Positions 54,100 to 64,000 of a stretch of 64,000 nucleotides of DNA are shown here, one piece after another (position 1 is the stretch's first letter; the number at the start of each line of letters is the position of its first letter). The position numbers and the translations under genes were made by a program. The notes under the pieces were generated by a model that did no database searches, had not been told where the DNA came from, and was given only the letters and a program-made list of their open reading frames with translations. The DNA is from Trichobilharzia szidati (Eukaryota; Platyhelminthes; Trematoda; Strigeidida; Schistosomatidae), in the NCBI GenBank assembly GCA_944472155.2, contig OX235272.1, positions 87,860,020 through 87,924,019 of the forward strand, in the 5' to 3' direction.

Positions 54100-54965
54100 T
54101 TTCACTTATTACTTTTCTCTTGGGCTCCTAGTGGAACATACAGCTTCGAAAGCATATTTCTAGTTTGTTCTCTTTTCAGATGACCTCTTCAGGTTGACCC
54201 ACTATTGCCCATAATCTCTCATCTACTCCTCCCCCAGAAAATGTAGTATTTTGTACATGTGCATCAGTGGCACAGAGGTTAGAACGCTCGCCGACCATGC
54301 ACATGGTCCGGGGTTCGATCCCCAGCCGACGCACACCTGATATCAGTGGTGGGCCTGCTAAATTCGGGCTACCTATATCACATGCTGAAAATTCCATACT
54401 TGTACAAAAATACTATATGTAATGAAGCTGTAATTAAAAATCAAATTAAAAATTAAAATGATTTCCTCCATATCACTCTCGCAACGATGATCCACTATTC
54501 GTTTCGCATTGCGCACATTGTTATTTGACAGTCTCCTCAGCACATGCCAAATCCATCTCCTTTTTATCCAACATATTTGTTTAGCAATCAGTTCTTCGTT
54601 GGTTTGTTGTCAGCCACAGTTTCTTGTTGCTAATTCTTTCTGTTCGGCCAGCTGGCCATTCAATCTTCAGTAACTGCTTTTCGTGAAACACAGTGCAAGC
54701 TTCTGACCCATATTAGAAGAAGTGACTGACTTCACATTTGTGTTGAAAATCCGAATCCTGTTCTTGATGATGAAGCGGAGTGCAGAAGATTTCCAAACTG
54801 TTTTCAGGTTGATAAAGGAGTATCTTGCCTTTCTGACTCTGTCTTCGGCATCTTCATCCATGCTGTCCGACTGTCTGTGGTTGAAGCCGTACTTCCTGGC
54901 CAGATTAGTGAAGGAGGTAACCTCTGTCAAATGTCTCCCGTTGATGGTGACTGGTGCTAGTTGTT
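54100..54965 (-). pseudogene. RTE C-terminal region with nested SINE1b
   Basis: Minus strand: LAPVTINGRHLTEVTSFTNL (54960-54905), SMDEDAEDRVRKARYSFINL, KTVWKSSALRF, IIKNRIRIFNTNVKSV, then a decayed tail reaching 'tgttccactaggagccc' near 54130. A tRNA-like SINE in plus orientation splits the tail at 54244-54415. Confidence 0.75.
54244..54415 (+). mobile_element. SINE1b with inverted terminal sequence
   Basis: The tRNA-like head 'gtgcatcagtggcacagagg' and GGTTCGATCCCC matches SINE1. The tail 'acctgatatcagtggtggg' and 'atgctgaaaattccatactt' differs from SINE1 and matches 60850-60930. The ends TAGTATTTTGTACA (54244-54257) and TGTACAAAAATACTA (54401-54415) are inverted copies with a one-base difference. 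Confidence 0.75.
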
Positions 54966-55839
54966 GTGAATCTAAATGATTCAAATAAGTTGAGTGGATT
55001 ATGGACGAAGACAAAAAATGGAGGGTACAAAATAGCATTAATTAAAACGAGAAAAGTTAAAATAACCAAAATTAAAATGACAGTGTACACGTTCGGTTTT
55101 AACTATTTAATAACTACCGTTCAAGTGACATGTGATAACCTCAAGCCAACTTGTACATTAACTATCCTAAATGATTTTAAACATCAATCACGTGGCTTTT
55201 ACCAAGTGTGTGGTGAATGATTGTACACCTGAAGACGTCTTCACCTTTCAGATACAAGTTTTTTCTTTTTGTGGAATATGGTTGAAAATATCGTGAGAAA
55301 TCTTCCCTTCATATCAGACATTCTCATTTTTCTGTCAGTCAGGAATTGTCACTTTCTATCACACCTTTTAATTAAACAAAATTCATAACTGCAAATAGAA
55401 TGATTTCTGTACATACTAACAACCTTGTCAACACCCTTTATTCTGTTTTCTTTTCAGACTTTTGTGTATTTTCCCTTCTCCCAGCTAAAACTAACTAAAG
55501 TGTATGCGGATAGTTTGTATTTTGACATTAAAACTGTGTCTAACATTGTATATACAGTTGACAGGATCACTGACAAAACAAAATGATGTCATATTATCCT
55601 CATCAATTAGTTGTTCCTAATTTACGGTTTTGTTAATTTTCAATTCCCAGGGAATTTTCAGATTATCAATCAGAAGAGACAACATGTTCAATTATTCATA
55701 GCTTGATTCTTCTCCCATAAATTGATCAGTGAGCACACTGGATGACTAGCTGACGAGTTTATTTAGGAAGCACAATCTGTAACAGTATGTTTATTTGGAA
55801 ATCCCCTCCTGAAAAATGGAAATGCAATGGTGATACCTT
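54966..55839. other. No gene; possible PLE tail traces
   Basis: 'cacctgaagacgtcttcacc' at 55226 and 'acaggatcactgacaaaaca' near 55560 recall PLE tails but are too short to assign. Confidence 0.3.
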
Positions 55840-56235
55840 TTTATTGGACACTAGTCAGTAACTAGTGTAATGTGAGTGTGCGTGTGTGTAGTCCTACCTT
55901 TGATGCAGACTTAATTCTATCAGTCAAGTTTGCCACGTGGCCATCATTCCACTTGGTGGCTCGCTATCATGGTGCACTGTATATTTTTGCTATTAGATGG
56001 TTGGAAGCAGTCGGAAGGAAGCCTTGCCGGATCTAGGATTCGTGATAGTTGGCACTCACCTGTCAGTAAGGAGTATCTGCAACCGCCTTGAAGGAACTCA
56101 AGTCCCCTCTGAGATTCGAAGCCGAGTCACCCAATACTGTAGTCACAGATGTTACTGTTAAGCTATTCAGGCTCACGATAGACCTCCGGTAGGACTGTAT
56201 TGGATATGTTTTGATTAGACACTCGTGATACTTAT
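55840..56235 (-). mobile_element. SINE3, complete unit
   Basis: Begins and ends with 'ttgga/ttagacact.gt'. Internal order: 'cagtaactagtgtaatgtg', 'gatggttggaagcagtcgg', 'cgccttgaaggaactcaagt', the tRNA-like part (box B eroded to 'gattcgaagccg'), 'gagcctgaatagcttaacag' on the minus strand. Confidence 0.75.
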
Positions 56236-56239
56236 CTGT

Positions 56240-56560
56240 GTATTTTAAGTAACTTTTTACATATTTTCCTGTTTTCTCCCAGGCTATATATCATTGTCGT
56301 AACGTTTGCATATCATCTGTTCAATTGATCCTTATTGTTTATCCTTGTTCCTGTTTAATCTTTGATTTTAATGCTTCTCTTTGTGGTTATGTGATGATAT
56401 TGCTAATGCGTTGTTGTCCGACTGCGATTTTGTTTGAGTGAATCAAGGTCATCCTAACATTCGGATATCTGCAGGAATTGTTCAATGTGTGATCCTTGCT
56501 GCTGATTTTCGTTAGTACTTATTTTGTACTAGAGAAACTGCTGGATGTGTATAGCTGCCT
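56240..56560 (-). repeat. Unnamed repeat R1, partial minus copy
   Basis: Minus strand 'cacaaagagaagcattaaaa' and 'gattaaacaggaacaaggat' match 18465-18530. Confidence 0.55.
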
Positions 56561-57059
56561 CACGGCATTGTTGTTTCTAAAAAGTACAGTAGATTTTATT
56601 AGAAATAACTGTCTTTAGTCTATTTTTGTACTGCGCCTAACTCAAGGGAGTTCTGATTAGCTATACAGTACAACGCAAAGATTGGTTTCCAGCGTTCAAG
56701 GTCAGTTCATGTTGTTACATGGTCAGGGTATGAATTCTATGAATTTCAGTCTATCAGACGAAGAAGAATGGTGTGCGATGTGTCTGATGTCTTGGGAAAA
56801 AGAATTACCTTTATGTTGCATATGTTGACTGTTTTTCTGACCTCATTTGATGTTTTTATTTTGAGTAAAATAATAGCCTTAAGGATGTATGTTCACAAAG
56901 TACTTTCTCAGCCAAGTTTGATGACATTATCTTGTGACTAGTATCTCTCGGGTAATTATTGTTATATGAATATCTAATAAAGTGTTGTGAACAGCGGTAC
57001 CCACCGAGTTCTATGAGAGGACTAATAACTCCAACAATTTTAACTGATTGAAAATGCTC
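56561..57059. other. No gene recognised
   Basis: Nothing recognised. Confidence 0.3.
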
Positions 57060-57700
57060 ATTAAAATTTTCAAAAGAATGGGTACTCAACAAAGAATGCC
57101 CTTTTCGATAACTTCATCATCAGGCTCTACAGTTATATATACATTATAATGAATGAATGAATTAGTGTTATGAACAACATTAATGTTGCTGTTTGAATAA
57201 CATCGAATCAATAGTATTGATAGATTACAGTTCAGTAGCATCAACATAAAATAAGCTGAATGTCAGAAAAATTAGGAAAGATAATAATATAAATTCATGA
57301 ATTCATGGTCTTCACTGAAGGCCGGTCACAGCAGTAGTGGTGGCTGTACTTGCTTCTTCTGCACACAGATCACTAGTTGTTTGAGGCGAATCGCAATAGC
57401 CTCTGCTGTTTACAGCATGCGGTGCTTCGATGTTCTTGGCAATTTATTTGGCACCCGGTATATTATACAGCTGGCTTTGTGGCCGGTTTGTACCAGATGC
57501 TCTAATATCAAACTGTTAATGGTTTTCACTACACCTTTACTTAGCCATACAGGGAGATGTTCTTGAGCATGAAAAATCAAGTTCCTAGTGCAATGGCAAA
57601 TATAACTCTCTCTTCACAAGCGCAGTTGAATTGGTAGAGGATACATTAAAAGTGGCTAGTTTAGGTACTTCATCTTTCAGTCAAGGAATCATCATCCGTC
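57060..57700 (-). pseudogene. PLE GIY-YIG endonuclease and tail, minus
   Basis: Same subfamily as 19690-20300. Minus translation near 57660-57300 shows CNCACEERVIFAI-like N-terminus, EHLPVWLSKGVVKTINSLI, IIYRVPNKLPRTSKHRML, QTAEAIAIRLKQLVICVQKK. The tail at 57120-57075 has GAGCCTGATGATGAAGTTAT and CGAAAAGGGCATTC. The forward 89-codon frame (57297-57566) is antisense. Confidence 0.75.
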
Positions 57701-57879
57701 GTGTAGAGAATAAGACCGGAAATTTGCCATCATTAAAAGTTCTTTGAACCTATTTTCTTAATTTCCTCGTAATTATCTCACTTGGTAAATCGCCCTCGAA
57801 TTGTAGTCGTATATACAAAGCGGCTTCTGTTTTTACGGATAGTGAGTAGTCCCAATTTCACTGGGTAGCTTTAATGATC

Positions 57880-58115
57880 AAATTACTTCTCACATAGAAA
57901 ACACTTACGATAAAACAAAGAATAAACTGAACAGGTTATGTGAAAACCTTAGAAGAACGATACGTAACCGAGGAGAAAGTGCGGAGGGAATTAAGTATGA
58001 GGTTGATTAAAACACCTAAATAAGTGTCGATATTGCAATTAGATCATTTGAGAGGAATTTTCCAAACAATTATTCTGTTACTCAAAGCTCTGAGCTCCAT
58101 TATCTATACAATAAA
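57880..58115 (+). repeat. Unnamed repeat R1, 3' part
   Basis: 'ctaaataagtgtcgatattg', 'ggaattttccaaacaattat' match the end of R1 at 18610-18690. Confidence 0.55.
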
Positions 58116-58984
58116 CACTTCATCAGTTTTATACACAGAACTCAGAATACAACATTTGAAACTTAAAATACCTTCAAAACAGATAGAATTGGTGAGTATT
58201 CTGATACACTTAGGCACTTTAATTCGAAATTATTAGCCAGTGTGTAAAAAATGAAGCAAAAGTTTGATAATTCCTCTCCCCCGTGATTCTCTAGATAAAA
58301 TAATTTTAGCCACAATTTCTTTTCGGAGAATTCACTTCTTGTAAATCTGCCGGAGGAAGCTTACAAAGTTTGGATGATGAGCGTTTCTGTTGTCTCATTT
58401 CGTCCATTCCCTTTCAGTCACCAATATTTTATTATATGGTGTTAAAAACTGTCTTTAAGTCTCAATATAATTTCACCCCTGCCCGATTACATAATACTTA
58501 TTGTTATATAACTGATTAGCCATTAAGGAATGAGTCTTGTCATGTATACAGTTTTTAGTAATGATGCTGACTCCAATGTTGTCACCAAACTCAGTGACTG
58601 AACACCGATTTCCTCTTTTTCGGTTGATGTGAGGTTGATACAAGCGTCAATAAAACCTTATGGCTTACAAAACTCTTGCTTCAGGGAATTTCCTAACTAG
58701 TATATGTCTGAGCTTACTGGTTTAATCATTATCCACTACTACAACCACCACAACACGATACCTATGACATGTGACACAAAGAGGAAAGGAAGAAGACAGG
58801 CCGTTGAAGAGAGGGCGTTTATTGTCTCGGATCAACCGTGAAAAAAACGCGACAGCAATTCTGAATAGATAGAGTTTGAAAGTGACCTTGACAGACACTA
58901 GCAGAATCGGCAGACTAAAACAGTAGTGAACTAATGCGGTTCCGAGATCATAACTGGGGGAAAACAAATATTGCTGTTTTTATT
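58116..58984. other. No gene recognised
   Basis: Short frames only; AT-rich. Confidence 0.3.
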
Positions 58985-59172
58985 TCTTCGCGTTCCCAGT
59001 GAAACATAGGGCGTTAATTTTTACAGGGTGGGGTTGCTAACTTCATACCTAACCTTCCATCTTCACCAGTCTTATTACTGGCTTAGTGAGGTAAACAAGT
59101 GAGTCGGCCGGGGGTCGAAATCCAGACCATACGCGTAGTTGGCGAGCATTCTACCGCTGTGCCACAGACGCA
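58985..59172 (-). mobile_element. SINE1 copy
   Basis: Minus strand: GTGCGTCTGTGGCACAGCGG, box B eroded (GGATTTCGACCC), 'acctcactaagccagtaata', GTTAGCAACCCCACC, then a shortened end 'cgccctatgtttcactggga'. Confidence 0.75.
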
Positions 59173-59224
59173 CTAACATTGCTTTACTGTAAGAATAAAT
59201 GTAGTAATTTGGAAAAAGTAGGTG

Positions 59225-59400
59225 TATATTACAGTGGTGATAGGAGGTAATCATCAGGGTATCCTGTATCTAGATTTATTGCTTACTGACACTCATCAAC
59301 AAGGTGTATCTGAGACTTTGAAGGTAGGCAATTTGAACCCGCACCACTTAATGCTGTAGTCCGAGGCATTACAACTGAATTCATCGAGCTTACAACTATT
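59225..59400 (-). repeat. SINE3 remnant
   Basis: 'ggaggtaatcatcagggtat', 'aacaaggtgtatctgagact', 'cgcaccacttaatgctgtag' follow the SINE3 tRNA-like half in minus orientation. Confidence 0.55.
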
Positions 59401-59499
59401 TTCGCTTAAATCTAGTATAGATTCACTGGTTGATCACTAGAGTCATCAATATCAGCCATTTTTCTTCGATGATGAGAACGTCGACATGGGATAGTAAGG

Positions 59500-59780
59500 A
59501 TGAAAACTGGTTTCCTATGGGTTGCCTTGAACAAACTGATATCAGTTTAAAACTATGTATAAGATTCACCTTGGACAGCTGTGAAACACAGAAGGTCATG
59601 GGCTCGAACCCCTTTGGGTGCATACCGACGAAGAGTCCCAAACTAGGATGAAACAGCTGTCCAGCACTCCTAACTGGTTTTCGAATGGTTCTCTAACTGA
59701 TGTCAGCTCATGATGAAATCCTCCAACCAACCAATCAAATGAAATCCCCACAAAGCCATATACTTCAAAAGTATCTTTGA
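59500..59780 (+). mobile_element. SINE2 copy
   Basis: Box B GGCTCGAACCC (59602), then stem ATACCG/CAGCAC, core ACGAAGA, GTCC, CAAACTA, GGAT, GAAA, CAGCTGTC (59622-59667), then 'ggttctctaactgatgtcag' and 'caaccaatcaaatgaaatcc'. Position 3 of the core is A here too. Confidence 0.75.
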
Positions 59781-59789
59781 CTTTAACCT

Positions 59790-60215
59790 CTCCTACCTTT
59801 GATGTAGTTTAACTCTGCTTGCCTTTTGTTTCTGTGATATGACATGAACTCACCATACTGTCACTCAATTTACTAGTTATTCATCATCTTATATACCTCT
59901 TGTCTTTATTACGTAACTATTTTGCCATTGTTTCCACACATTTTCTCTTGCTTAAACTTGAACTCTTTGGGTATTTACCATACATATTTATATATTTCCG
60001 AGCACTGTTTACTAACTTTGGAGTCCACTGTCAACTGACATTGCGTAACATTTGCTAGTATGTTAAAAGTGTTCTGTATATAAACTTAATTAGTGCTTTC
60101 TTTAGGCTGTACTCAGATGATGAGAAGATGACGAAATAAACAATGATGGTACCGTGTTATTCTGCCCAAACTGTTGTTCTTACTTTATTCAAATTCACAA
60201 AGGGGATTACGTGTA
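59790..60215 (+). repeat. PLE 3' UTR and tail
   Basis: 'cattctgcccaaactgttgt'-type end (60160), 'cagatgatgagaagatgacg' and 'aaataaacaatgatggtacc' (60115-60150). Same tail as 10370-10410. Confidence 0.6.
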
Positions 60216-60780
60216 TGATCAAAAATAATACTTTGAGCTGTTCTCAGTGATATCCTTTAAAATATTTAGACAATTACTTTTAAAATTCCAAAGAATATTT
60301 CAGTTTTAAATCAAACGACATCAGCAAGTCACTAATTTACGCAAGACATTCACCTTTGCGGTAAGCTCAAATATCTGCTGTCAGTTTCAATTCAACTTCT
60401 GAAGGAGTTGAGTCGAATAGCGCGATAATTACTTGCGTGTATGCAATAATAATAACAATAATAGTAATAATAATGAAAAGAAGCATGCGAATAGTGTTCC
60501 TATCTTATAATAGAATAAAACAAATTCTGAAAAGATAATTAAACTTGTCACGTCATTAGTGTAAACAAAATCTTTTCTTTTGTGGTTATTCAAATCATTC
60601 AAGATATAAAAAAAGGAGAAAAATTTCCATTTGAGAAAATTTTCTCAACCTTTTAGTGAATTAGAATAAAAATTAAACAACTGAAATGGGATGTGTGTAT
60701 TCAGATTCTTTGAGTATTTCGGATATGAAGAATATTTTATCTTCAAATGAAGTCACTACACAAAGAGGCCTGATGAAATC
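60216..60780. other. No gene recognised
   Basis: (AAT)n near 60447; otherwise AT-rich. Confidence 0.3.
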
Positions 60781-60782
60781 AC

Positions 60783-60950
60783 TGCGTCGGTGGCACGGCG
60801 GCTAGGACTCTCGCCGACCATGCACATGGTCCGAGGTTCGATCCCCTGCCGACGCACACCTGATATCAATAGTCGACCTGCAAAATTTGAGCTACCGATA
60901 TCATATGCTGAAAATTCCATACTTGTACTAAAAATACGGTGCGGAATCAA
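60783..60950 (+). mobile_element. SINE1b copy
   Basis: GCGTCGGTGGCACGGCGG, box B GGTTCGATCCCC, 'acctgatatcaatagtcgac', 'atgctgaaaattccatactt'. The left end lacks the inverted terminal sequence of the copy at 54244. Confidence 0.75.
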
Positions 60951-60977
60951 TCTATAATCAAAAACATATTTGAAAAT

Positions 60978-61137
60978 AAATTTATTATTATTGTTATTCC
61001 CTTGGGTTATGAGTCAAACATGATTTCTTCCATGTCACCCTCGGAAGCCCCACACACCATTTCTCATTCCATTTTCAATTAGGATGTGTCACTAAACGAT
61101 CTCTTCAGCATGTGTGTGATTCATCTCCACATTTAAT
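60978..61137 (-). pseudogene. RTE 3' tip
   Basis: Plus-strand 'attattattgttattccctt' is the reverse of the RTE tail. The next 150 bases match the basic C-terminal coding region poorly. It stops where the Smα-like pair starts. Confidence 0.55.
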
Positions 61138-61377
61138 TTGTGGATGGTGACCAGCAGTGGAATCAAGGATAACGCGCATTTCGTCCTATTTAGGACTCGT
61201 CAACTGGATGTGCCTGCATTTCTCAGTGAGTGGCGTTTGAAACTATGGGCACTGGGTTCGAGCCTCGGTGGGAACATCATCACTCACTGGGGAATGCAGT
61301 TACATCCGGATGACGAGTCCCAAATAGGACGAAATACGCATTATCCTGGATTCCACTGCTAGTCACCATCCACAAGT
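61138..61377. mobile_element. Smα-like pair with two opposed hammerhead domains
   Basis: Minus domain 61209-61162 and plus domain 61304-61351 flank one tRNA-like head (box B GGTTCGAGCC at 61256). Plus domain: stem ATCCGG with CTGGAT, core ATGACGA, GTCC, loop CAAATA, GGAC, GAAA, short stem, ATC before the cleavage position. All invariant positions match the hammerhead consensus CTGANGA...GAAA except core position 3 (A for C). The minus domain has T at position 3. Confidence 0.85.
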
Positions 61378-62029
61378 TAAATTCTAATTAAATGCCCAGA
61401 CATACCCAGGCTAATAAATCCTCCATAAACATTCACACTATAAATTCCTTTCACAATTTTCTTTTCTTTTCTCCTTCTTCTATTCCTCTGTTTCATTGAC
61501 AAACGTTCATCTTCGACTTTTATGTTTTCATGACCTTTCGTATGATTTCTATTACCTTAGTTTTAGGAATGCTTGTTGTCGTATTTACAAAATCCTGCTC
61601 ATTTCACTTCACTAAATTCATTATTGTTATTGTTATTATTTGACAATCATTCACCAATAGTACTTTTAAGTATACACCACATCATCGTTATTATTATTTT
61701 ACAATCATTATTATTGTCGTTATTTTCAACCTTGAACTTATGTCTAGTCCACCTCATTCGTTGATTTATTTTCTGTAGTATTCATATTGTCTTACACACC
61801 ACTGATTACACTCACCCCCGAGACCTGTATTTTTGTTGACTGTATATATACATTAAATTATTTCACCTCATTTTATCTCATGTTCCACAATACACTTTCT
61901 GATATGAGTCTAATTTGCCTATACTAGCTGGCTATTGTATGCTTAAATTATTGGATTTGTAATTGTAGATACAGCTTGAAGAAGAATTTATTGAAACCAC
62001 AATTGTTTGCTCTAGAGGTTAATTAGTGG
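61378..62029. other. No gene recognised
   Basis: (ATT)n-rich tracts near 61620-61720. Nothing else. Confidence 0.3.
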
Positions 62030-62330
62030 ATGGTGACTAGCAGTGGAAAACAGGATGCGCAGTTTGCCCTATTTGGGACTCGTCATCTGGATGCACCTGC
62101 ATTCCGCAGTGAGTGGTGATGATCCCACCGAGGCTAGAATCCAGTGCCCATAGCATCAAACGCCAAAGTGTTGTCCACTAGATCACTTGGGCCATCCACC
62201 GATTAACTTCTAATTACTTGCCCAGATATCGTTGAAGCGTCTGCACAAGAATCCGACATGTTAACATGAGACCAAGCACTTCGGTCCAATCAATCGAAGG
62301 GAAAATCTAAAATTCAATAAAAACTTGACA
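62030..62330 (-). mobile_element. Smα-like SINE, complete
   Basis: Minus strand order: 'tttagattttcccttcgatt' and 'aagtgcttggtctcatgtta' leader segment, tRNA-like head (box A 'caagtgatctagtggacaac', box B GATTCTAGCC), 'cggtgggatcatcaccactc', then the hammerhead domain 62092-62047: stem ATCCAG, core ATGACGA, GTCC, CAAATA, GGGC (for GGAC), AAAC (for GAAAC), CATC. Damaged in stem II and GAAA. Confidence 0.8.
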
Positions 62331-62334
62331 TTTG

Positions 62335-62960
62335 TTTGCATATTTGTTGAGCAATAGGTTCTTGACTGGTTCGACCGCACAGTTCCTTATTGCTAATCTA
62401 GTCATTTAACCTTTAGTATGGAGCCAGAGAAGGTGTCTATTGATGAAATTCTGCAATAGCTCGTTGAAAATTCTTTTTGTTTAGCATTCATATCACTAAT
62501 TAGGATTATTATGTTTCAATTTAGGATGTTATCCATTACTGTTTGTAGCTATTTACAGAAATGTTCCTTCTTCTTTTGTTCTGAGTTGTTTTTAGGTGCG
62601 TAGCATTTAATGATTGTAACTCTCCTTCCTTGTGAGTTGATTGTTATTATCATCCTTCTGGAAGAGACTTTCCCCCACCTCATGGGAGCTTTGGTTGCTG
62701 TTGGAAACATCTTGAGAGTCACTCCCTTAATGTGCTCGTAGTTACCGTCTAGATGACTTTTCATTTAAAATTTGAAGAACCCACATCTATTCCATCCGCT
62801 CTCACAGATATCTAGCACTTCCATACCGTATCTTGACATTCCTCTAGCAACCTAGGCACTCTTCCCCATCTTCGTAGGCTGTACGAATACTCCACGTCCC
62901 CATTCTAATTTTTGTTTTTATCAAAAGAAGATGCATCAGGTGATAGGCATCCAGAAGGCT
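62335..62960 (-). pseudogene. Internally deleted RTE: endonuclease joined to C-terminal region
   Basis: Minus strand: GVTLKMFPTATKAPMRWGKV (62730-62670), RRMIITINSQGRRVTIIKCY, APKNNSEQKKKEHFCK, LQTVMDNILN, the central part of the APE-type endonuclease. Near 62485 the sequence switches to 'atttcatcaatagacacctt', 'gctccatactaaaggttaaa', which is the C-terminal region just before the basic tail. The RT domain is missing. The end at 62335 abuts the Smα-like element. Confidence 0.75.
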
Positions 62961-63545
62961 TTCATCAGCCTGCGGCATTTCACCTCTCTGATTCCAGGAT
63001 AGGTTTGTTTTTATATTCTTCTTGTGGTTTGAAATTTCTCTAGCAATCAGATTGGTTTTCTAGGTTAGGATAGCTCGCCGCACTTCCAACTCGCTCTTTT
63101 TTCTTGGACTCAGGACCAGCTAGACCACTGGTGAGCTAGTAAACTAAGAGAAGTTGATAAGATCGCAGGACTACCTAAAATTCCATTCAACAGAATGCAT
63201 CAAACGATGTTTTAGTCATTCAGTCACATCTTTGGACCGCAAAATGTAATCACGCTCATTTTTAATCAGGTTTGAATCCTATTCCTGTACACTGCTCGAT
63301 GGAGATGAAGGAATTATATCACAAGGGATTGATGTTTCGCAGCATATGAAATGACGTAGCGTCATACTACATACTGCCGACTGATATTCCACAAAAAGAT
63401 CTTGTATAAATTGTAAATATTATAGAACAAAATGCTCGGAGAATTTCGTTCAGTCTGTTAACACAGTGTAACTTTTCTAAAATCTAAAAAGAAACCAAGT
63501 ATTTTGTAAAAACACAAATGTTTTTATCTTGACTGTAAATATTTC
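62961..63545. other. No gene recognised
   Basis: Possibly more RTE 5' sequence at 62961-63060 but without a clear frame. Confidence 0.25.
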
Positions 63546-63660
63546 TCTTCACTGTGAAGGAAGTGCTGAAGATGCTATCTTGGAAGATAACGGATCAGAT
63601 ATGATGAAGATTTGTAGCTCAGGTTGATGATTTTAATGCAGTTGTGTTCTCTGAGCTAAG
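63546..63660. repeat. PLE tail fragment
   Basis: 'gtgctgaagatgctatcttg' and a TATCTT/AAGATA hairpin on the plus strand. The following 'agctcaggttgatgatttta' and 'gttgtgttctctgagc' are the reverse complement of the tail end at 45855-45890. The orientation is therefore mixed. Confidence 0.5.
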
Positions 63661-64000
63661 TACTCCCTTTGATAGGTTTGATTGGATCTTGTATATCCCT
63701 TTAAAGGATTTTTCGAATAAAGCTGAATGTCCAGAATTCACCAGATGTTCTGTTGTCGAACTGTATACCCCTTTGCATTCTCCATTTGGTAGTCATGCTG
63801 GATAGTGGTCCCAAGCGCGTTTTACAAGCTGATGCATGGTATGGCCAATGCAGTCAGCTCCACATGAGCGAGTTAACTTGTATACGTTTGTTGAAGTGGG
63901 CTGATGCAATAGCTTGTCTTTCACGTACTGGGTGAGTAGTTTCTTGCAGAAGAATGTTATTCGTAGACTGGCAGGGAACTATGTTTTACTGAGAGACTTC
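63660..64000 (-). pseudogene. PLE GIY-YIG endonuclease, runs off the window
   Basis: Minus strand: VYKLTRSCGADCIGHTMHQL (63885-63825; YIG reads CIG, C-pair partly kept), VKRAWDHYPA, then after a stop EHLVNSGHSALFEKSFKGIY. The order matches PLE endonucleases at 345-744 and 15070-15240. The upstream RT, if present, lies beyond 64000. Confidence 0.7.

Overview
The window looks like repeat-dense intergenic DNA (or intron) of a blood fluke (Schistosoma or a close relative). The reasons are: AT-rich sequence with no bacterial-type gene organisation; several tRNA-derived SINEs that include elements of the hammerhead-bearing Smα type known from schistosomes; many decayed RTE-class LINEs resembling schistosome SR2-type elements; one CR1-like LINE; and more than twenty fragments of Penelope-like elements (PLEs: reverse transcriptase plus GIY-YIG endonuclease). 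Species cannot be fixed from sequence alone. I found no convincing host exon, tRNA gene, rRNA gene or intact ORF. Every long reading frame that I recognise belongs to a dead retroelement or is antisense to one.

Layout. 0-8 kb: PLE endonuclease remnant, a SINE2, a decayed RTE reverse transcriptase, and two PLE 3' ends in inverted orientation. 8-13 kb: degenerate telomere-like tract, two PLEs meeting head to head near 9.98 kb, and an RTE carrying a nested SINE1 with target-site duplication. 13-21 kb: an internally deleted RTE, PLE fragments, an unnamed repeat (R1) split by an RTE tail, inverted PLE tails, SINE3. 21-34 kb: palindromic SINE2 pairs, an RTE, the best preserved PLE (27.6-28.8 kb), a 296-bp palindrome. 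34-43 kb: CR1-like LINE, internally deleted PLE, tandem SINE3, a ~970-bp palindrome, a nearly perfect SINE2 palindrome, Smα-like elements. 43-64 kb: several RTEs, one of them inserted into a PLE, more SINE1/SINE3/Smα-like copies and PLE ends.

Four small families matter most. SINE1 has a GCGTCGGTGG tRNA-like head, and its body is built from the 5' leader and the 3' terminus of the RTE in this same window. SINE2 has a tRNA-like head followed by a hammerhead-like fold, and about half of its loci are inverted pairs. SINE3 is a second tRNA-like family with direct flanking repeats. The Smα-like elements carry recognisable hammerhead domains. PLE 3' tails also carry CTGAAGA/stem/GAAA hairpins. The recurring theme is small structured-RNA modules at retroelement ends, and head-to-head or palindromic arrangement of element copies. 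Boundaries are approximate throughout unless stated, and all comparisons are by eye within the window.
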